DNA from: Streptomyces sp. MRC013
GTDB lineage: Bacteria > Actinomycetota > Actinomycetes > Streptomycetales > Streptomycetaceae
Direction of reading: 5' to 3'
NCBI RefSeq assembly: GCF_023614235.1
Contig: NZ_CP094264.1
Location: 1,364,001 to 1,428,000 of the forward strand
Length of the DNA stretch: 64,000 nt
The notes below the pieces were generated by a model, which did no database searches, was not told the DNA's origin, and worked only from the letters and a program-made list of their open reading frames with translations. Of this stretch, positions 59,883 to 64,000 are shown one piece after another; the stretch's first letter is position 1; each line of letters starts with the position of its first letter. The position numbers and the translations under genes are program-made.

Positions 59883-62123
59883 TCAGGCGGAACGGCTGTC
59901 CGGGGTGCCCGGCGTGTCCGGGCTGCCCGGGGTGTCCGGTGGCAGGAGTGCGCCGGCGGTGAGGCCGGTGGTCAGGGTGGCCGCGGTGTCGGCGGCGAGG
60001 TCGGCGGTACGGCGGACGGCCGCGCGCAGCTCGTACACGCGGCGGAACGCCGCCCCGTAGCGCCGCTGTTCCTCCAGCGGCAGCAGCGGTACGCGCAGGC
60101 GGCCCGGTGCGACGTGCACGAGGGTGGAGCCGGTGGACGCGGAGGCGATGTTGTCGTCGGCGCCGAGGAACCCGGCCAGGAACCACGGGTCGAGGCGGGC
60201 CGGGTCGGGGCGCAGGAGGTGGACGTGCTGACCGAGCAGGGCTCCGGCGTCCCGGTCGTCCGCGACGCGGGTCATGGCGGCCTGGCTGCCGCTGCTCGCG
60301 ACGGCGCGCACCAGGACGTCCCCGGCGGCGACGGGCTGCGCGGCGTCGGCGTGGAGGTCGACGGCTCCGCCGGACGGGGGGTTGCCGGTGGAGACGTCCT
60401 CGGCGGTGAGGACCGGCCGGTCGACGGCGGGGGCGGCGGAGTCCTTGGAGCCGCGGGTGCCGGGCGGCGCCGCCCGCAGCACGGTCAGGGCGCCGCCGCG
60501 CGCCAGGTCGGAGACGGTCGCCGTACGCCACTCGCGGGGCGAGTCCCCGGACGGCTGCCAGCCGCCGGGCGCGGAGGCGGAGGTCAGGGCGGCGACCTGC
60601 TCGGCCAGTCGTTCGTGCAGGTCGTGGACGCGCCGGGCCAGGGCCGCCGGGTCGATGTCGGCCGCGGTCGCCCTGACGTGGCGGGCCGGGGTGACGTCGA
60701 CGACGTCGTCGAGGAGGTCGACGACCGGCACCGCGCGGGCGACGCCTGGCTCGCCGGCGTAGGTGCCGGGGGCGGTGGTGAACGCGGCCCACTGGCGGAG
60801 GACCCGCTCCGACAGCGCCTCCCAGTCGACGGTGGCGGCGGAGGCCGAAGAGGTGGGGGCGGAGGCGGAGGCGGAGGCGGAAGGGCCGGGCCGGCGGGAG
60901 CGCGAGCCGGCGCGGGAGCCGGCACCCGCCGTCGCCGTACCGGTGGCGGACGGCGTGCCCGCGGCGCCGTCCCGCTGCTCGCCCTCCCCGTCGACGAACA
61001 GCACCGTCGCACGGTCCGCGCCGCCCGGTTCGGGGCGCTGGAGCACCCAGATCTGCAGGCCGACGTGGAGCGGGTACGCGGCACGCGCCGGGAGGGAGAC
61101 GACGGCGCGCAGGGCCCCGCCGCGGATGAGTTCCGCGCGGACGCGGCGGCCGGAAGAGCGGAAGGCGACTCCCGGCGGCAGCAGCATGACCGCGTGGCCG
61201 CCCGGCTCCAGGTGCGCGAGGGCGTGCTGCACCCACGCCAGTTCGGATTCGAAGCGGGGCGGGACCCCGTACGCCCACCTCGGGTCGTAGGCCAGCTCGT
61301 CGTGGCCCCAGTCGCGGTCGGCGAACGGCGGGTTGCACAGGACGGCGTCCACGGTGACGTCGGGGAAGGCGTCGGCGCGCAGGCTGTCGCCGACGCGGAT
61401 CGCCGTCTCGGCGTCGGGTGCGGCGATCAGCAGCCGGACCGCGGTGCGCCGGCCCTGGACGGGGAGCGAGTCCTGCCCGAACAGCTCCCGCGCGCCCTGC
61501 CGGGCGGCGGCGGCGAGGAGCGTTCCGCTGCCGCAGGCGGGGTCGAGGACGCGGGAGGCGCCGGCGGGCAGGAGCCGCGCCATGAGCAGGGCCAGGCCCT
61601 CCGGGGTCCGGTAGACGCCGCCGGCGGCGCCCTCGTCCAGTTCGCGTTCGGCCAAGACGTCGAGGGCGGCCTGGGCCCCCGCCTCACGGACGCAGCCCAG
61701 CAGCGCGCGGACCGCGCCCGCGTCGTCCGGGCCGTAGTGGACCGGTTCGGCCTCGGGCACGGTGGCCGGGAGCTCGCCCGCGGCCTTCTCCGCCCGGGCG
61801 AGCAGCCGGTCGTCGGGCAGGGCGGCGAGCTCGGCCAGCTCCTCCGGTGTGCGGCGGGAAGCGGCGGCCACCAGGGGGAACAGTCGCGCGGCCACTCCCG
61901 AGCCGGGCCCCAGCAGCCGTAGTGCCGTCCGCAGCTCCTCGGCCGGCGAGGCGGCGGAGGTGTGCCCGCGTCCCCGCAGCCATGCCTGGACGGCCGGCAG
62001 GTCGTAGAGCGGGCTGGATTCCGTGCCCGCGCTGGGAGCCGGGAAGTCGTCGTGGCGGCGGCGCCAGTTGCTGACGGTGGCGCGCGTGACCCCTGCGATG
62101 CGGGAGATCTCGGCGGCCGTCAC
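59883..62123 (-). CDS. Helix-turn-helix N6-adenine DNA methylase with fused specificity-like domain
   Basis: The protein has 746 aa from GTG 62123. A small HTH comes first (VTAAEISRIAGVTRATVSNWRRR), then a helical part. The class I methylase domain has DPACGSGTLL at about 193 and CNPPF at about 260. A Ser/Ala-rich linker leads to an HsdS-like region (EQRRYGAAFRRVYELRAAV) near the end. It is a self-contained methylase-specificity fusion with no nuclease of its own next to it except the type I set. An ATG at 62164 becomes in frame if the C run opposite 62146-62151 had one more base. A -35/-10 pair lies at 62212-62239. Confidence 0.82.
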   Translation of the reverse strand: MTAAEISRIAGVTRATVSNWRRRHDDFPAPSAGTESSPLYDLPAVQAWLRGRGHTSAASPAEELRTALRLLGPGSGVAARLFPLVAAASRRTPEELAELAALPDDRLLARAEKAAGELPATVPEAEPVHYGPDDAGAVRALLGCVREAGAQAALDVLAERELDEGAAGGVYRTPEGLALLMARLLPAGASRVLDPACGSGTLLAAAARQGARELFGQDSLPVQGRRTAVRLLIAAPDAETAIRVGDSLRADAFPDVTVDAVLCNPPFADRDWGHDELAYDPRWAYGVPPRFESELAWVQHALAHLEPGGHAVMLLPPGVAFRSSGRRVRAELIRGGALRAVVSLPARAAYPLHVGLQIWVLQRPEPGGADRATVLFVDGEGEQRDGAAGTPSATGTATAGAGSRAGSRSRRPGPSASASASAPTSSASAATVDWEALSERVLRQWAAFTTAPGTYAGEPGVARAVPVVDLLDDVVDVTPARHVRATAADIDPAALARRVHDLHERLAEQVAALTSASAPGGWQPSGDSPREWRTATVSDLARGGALTVLRAAPPGTRGSKDSAAPAVDRPVLTAEDVSTGNPPSGGAVDLHADAAQPVAAGDVLVRAVASSGSQAAMTRVADDRDAGALLGQHVHLLRPDPARLDPWFLAGFLGADDNIASASTGSTLVHVAPGRLRVPLLPLEEQRRYGAAFRRVYELRAAVRRTADLAADTAATLTTGLTAGALLPPDTPGSPDTPGTPDSRSA

Positions 62124-62211
62124 GTGTGCGGCAGGCGCCGGTCGGGGGGTGGCTGCTGGGGCATGGCGTGGGGTTCCGCACCTCTCGGGCCAGTCGAACA
62201 GGGACGTTAAC

Positions 62212-62239
62212 ACGCTACAACATTCGCCAAGTGCGTCAA
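62212..62239 (-). promoter_or_regulatory. Promoter for the HTH-methylase gene
   Basis: On the minus strand, TTGACG (62239-62234) and TAGCGT (62217-62212) are separated by 16 bp. TTGACG also occurs on the + strand at 62245-62250 with TTATCT 18 bp downstream, so divergent promoters are likely. Confidence 0.6.
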
Positions 62240-62244
62240 TCTGT

Positions 62245-62274
62245 TTGACGTAGCTTTCAAGGCTGCTCTTATCT
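62245..62274 (+). promoter_or_regulatory. Divergent promoter for the small gene at 62297
   Basis: TTGACG at 62245-62250 and TTATCT at 62269-62274 are spaced by 18 bp. This supports transcription of the small + strand gene starting about 23 bp further on. Confidence 0.5.
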
Positions 62275-62296
62275 GGTTGAGCTTCCGAATGGAAGC

Positions 62297-62692
62297 GTGC
62301 AGCGCAACTCCGGGACCGCACCGCCAAGCGTCCTGGCGCCGTACCGCGCCACGCATCCGATCGACTCCCCGGTCGTCGGTGTCAGCCGGATCGCGGACGA
62401 CGGTCACTTCCTCCACGAGGTTCTCGGTGCCGGCCGCTCCACCTACGCCGACCTCCGCGCGGGAGCCACCCGCCTCCTGGAGATCGGCCACACCCTGCCC
62501 GCTCCCGCCGACCGCCTCTACCCGGTGCTCTCCGAACCGCTCGCCGAGGCCTGGTCGGCCGACACCGTGTCAGGTGTCTTCGGGGTGCAGGTCCCGTGGC
62601 GCACCTCCGACAGCGGGGGCGGCCACGGCGCGGAAACCGCCCCGGGGGAGAAACCCCGGCTCAGAGCGGTAACGCGTGGTGTCCCGGCATGA
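62297..62692 (+). CDS. Small hypothetical protein divergent from the methylase
   Basis: The protein has 131 aa from GTG 62297. The N-terminal 90 residues are plausible protein (SPVVGVSRIADDGHFLHEVLGAG, TRLLEIGHTLPAPADRLYPVLSEPLAEAWS); the last 35 are low complexity. It has a promoter-like pair upstream but a poor ribosome site. No family recognised. Possibly a regulator or partner of the methylase, by position only. Confidence 0.45.
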   Translation: MQRNSGTAPPSVLAPYRATHPIDSPVVGVSRIADDGHFLHEVLGAGRSTYADLRAGATRLLEIGHTLPAPADRLYPVLSEPLAEAWSADTVSGVFGVQVPWRTSDSGGGHGAETAPGEKPRLRAVTRGVPA

Positions 62693-62789
62693 GGATGCGA
62701 AGCTGCGACACCCGCTTGAGGGGAACGGATGCCCCGACCGCCGCCCGAGGGGCCCCGCGCCCCCTGCCGCCGCCCGTGCGCCCCGGACG

Positions 62790-62838
62790 CCGAAGGGCCG
62801 TGCCCCTCCCCCGCACGGGGAGGGGCACGGCCCTTCGG
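62790..62838 (-). terminator. Very strong hairpin terminator after the malic enzyme gene
   Basis: A 22-bp perfect stem (62790-62811 with 62817-62838, CCGAAGGGCCGTGCCCC... on one side) and a 5-nt loop CGCAC, 48 nt past the malic enzyme stop. It would also stop + strand transcription from the small gene at 62297. Confidence 0.92.
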
Positions 62839-62885
62839 GCTCCTGTCGGCGCGGACGTCGAGCCCACGGGCGCCCGGCTCGCGCG

Positions 62886-64000
62886 TCAGCGGCGGGCGAC
62901 GCCCTCCGCGCGGGCGGCCGCCGCGACGGCCGCGGTGACCGCCGGGGCGACGCGCTCGTCGAAGGGCGACGGGATCACGTAGTCGGCGGCGAGCTCGTCG
63001 CCGACCACGTCCGCCAGCGCGTCGGCCGCCGCGATCTTCATGCCCTCGGTGATGCGGGAGGCCCGCACCTGGAGGGCGCCCGCGAAGATCCCGGGGAAGG
63101 CCAGCACGTTGTTGATCTGGTTCGGGAAGTCCGACCGGCCGGTGGCCACGACCGCCGCGTACCTGTGCGCGACGTCGGGGTGGACCTCCGGGTTCGGGTT
63201 GGCCATGGCGAACACGAACGAGTCCGGCGCCATCGACGCCACCGCCGCCTCGGGGACCGTACCGCCGGAGACGCCGATGAAGACGTCCGCGCCGGCGAGG
63301 GCCGACTCCAGCGAGCCGGACAGCCCGGCCTTGTTGGTGAGCTCGGCGAGCTCCCGCTTGACCGGGTTCAGGTCGTCCCGGTCGCGGCTGACGACGCCCT
63401 TGCGGTCGGCGACCGCGACGTCTCCCAGACCGGCCCCCAGCAGGAACTTCGCGATCGCCACACCGGCCGCGCCCGCGCCGGAGATCACGGCCCGCAGGTC
63501 GCCGAGACCGCGCCCGGTGAGCCTGGCCGCGTTGCGCAGGGCCGCGAGGGTGACGACGGCGGTGCCGTGCTGGTCGTCGTGGAAGACCGGGATGTCGAGG
63601 CGCTCCTGGAGCTTCCGCTCGATCTCGAAGCACCGGGGCGCCGAGATGTCCTCCAGGTTCACCCCGCCGAAGGAGGGGGCGAGCCGGACGACGGTCTCGA
63701 CGATCTCGTCGGCGTCGGTCGTGGCGAGCGCGACGGGCACCGCGTCCACGCCGCCGAACTGCTTGAACAGGATGGCCTTGCCCTCCATCACGGGGAGGGA
63801 GGCCTCGGGCCCGATGTCGCCGAGGCCCAGGACGGCCGTGCCGTCGGTGACGACGGCGACGACCTGGGACTTCCAGGTGTAGTCGTGGACGAGTTCGGGA
63901 CGCTCGGCGATGGCGCTGCACACCTTCGCCACGCCGGGCGTGTACGCGAGGGACAGGTCGTCCTTGTCGCGGACCGGGACGGTGGCCCGCACGGCCATCT
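62886..64000 (-). CDS. NAD(P)-dependent malic enzyme, 5' end beyond window
   Basis: At least 371 residues to the stop at 62886. The visible part begins near KMAVRATVPVRDKDDLSLAYTPGVA and includes the malic-enzyme catalytic Lys region (PVMEGKAILFKQFGGVDAVP), the metal site region FHDDQHGTAVV, a Rossmann fold (AVISGAGAAGVAIAKFLLGAG) and FAMANPNPEV. It oxidatively decarboxylates malate to pyruvate, linking TCA intermediates to acetyl-CoA supply. About 20-40 N-terminal residues should lie past base 64000; the ATG at 63998 is internal. Terminator downstream. Confidence 0.93.
   Translation of the reverse strand, partial: MAVRATVPVRDKDDLSLAYTPGVAKVCSAIAERPELVHDYTWKSQVVAVVTDGTAVLGLGDIGPEASLPVMEGKAILFKQFGGVDAVPVALATTDADEIVETVVRLAPSFGGVNLEDISAPRCFEIERKLQERLDIPVFHDDQHGTAVVTLAALRNAARLTGRGLGDLRAVISGAGAAGVAIAKFLLGAGLGDVAVADRKGVVSRDRDDLNPVKRELAELTNKAGLSGSLESALAGADVFIGVSGGTVPEAAVASMAPDSFVFAMANPNPEVHPDVAHRYAAVVATGRSDFPNQINNVLAFPGIFAGALQVRASRITEGMKIAAADALADVVGDELAADYVIPSPFDERVAPAVTAAVAAAARAEGVARR

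Noticed and set aside
62277..62672. Overlapping + frame (131 codons) in another phase from the gene at 62297
   Set aside because: Arg/Ser/Pro-rich product with no conserved-looking segment; the frame starting at 62297 has better protein character.

Overview
The window is chromosomal DNA from a high-GC actinomycete, almost certainly Streptomyces or a close relative. Third codon positions are nearly all G or C, GTG and TTG starts are common, and ATGA/GTGA stop-start overlaps are frequent. Family markers fit as well: a complete conservon (cvnABCD), a fused E1/E2-type 2-oxoglutarate decarboxylase, a trypco2 protein, DUF6104, and lon with an HspR-type operator. The order lon - two-component system - kgd/sucA - DUF6104 - ... 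- malic enzyme recalls the S. coelicolor SCO5285 to SCO5261 core region (recalled, not searched).

Layout. 0-6.9 kb: 5' end of a response regulator, tRNA-Arg(CCG) with a terminator, a broken XPB/Ssl2-like helicase-domain gene, a broken DUF6584 gene, a hemerythrin-like protein and a MinD-like ATPase. 7.0-15.2 kb: a translationally coupled minus-strand operon (trypsin-like protease, PknG-like kinase, VWA protein, four-helix membrane protein, solute-binding protein) with a divergent trypco2 gene. It looks like one sensory or conflict system and is the best candidate for something under-described. 15.8-24.0 kb: HEAT-repeat protein, FtsW/RodA plus class B PBP pair, diiron ferritin-like protein, two small proteins, and an NlpC/P60 protein lacking its catalytic Cys. 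24.0-30.1 kb: a flavin monooxygenase followed by a conservon whose kinase has a striking His/Gly/Asp repeat tail. 30.4-42 kb: PP2C-like protein, MarR regulator, NarL-type two-component system, Lon, a broken DUF1877 gene, a secreted protein, GNAT, a spermidine-synthase-like protein and an OmpR-type two-component system. 42.2-50.3 kb: kgd/sucA with a strong terminator, DUF6104, a membrane protein, a quinone-oxidoreductase-like protein and a Ser/Thr kinase. 50.3-59.8 kb: an accessory island with small plasmid/ICE-type genes, a GntR regulator with a palindromic operator, an unassigned glycine-zipper membrane protein, and a type I restriction-modification operon (hsdM-hsdS-hsdR). A decayed second hsdR 3' end lies 2.1 kb downstream. 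59.9-64 kb: an HTH plus N6-adenine methylase, a small divergent gene, a 22-bp-stem terminator and the malic enzyme gene, which runs off the window.

A cross-cutting observation: four otherwise normal genes are broken by one-base shifts, and every shift lies in a G/C homopolymer. That suggests systematic homopolymer miscalls in the assembly rather than four real pseudogenes.
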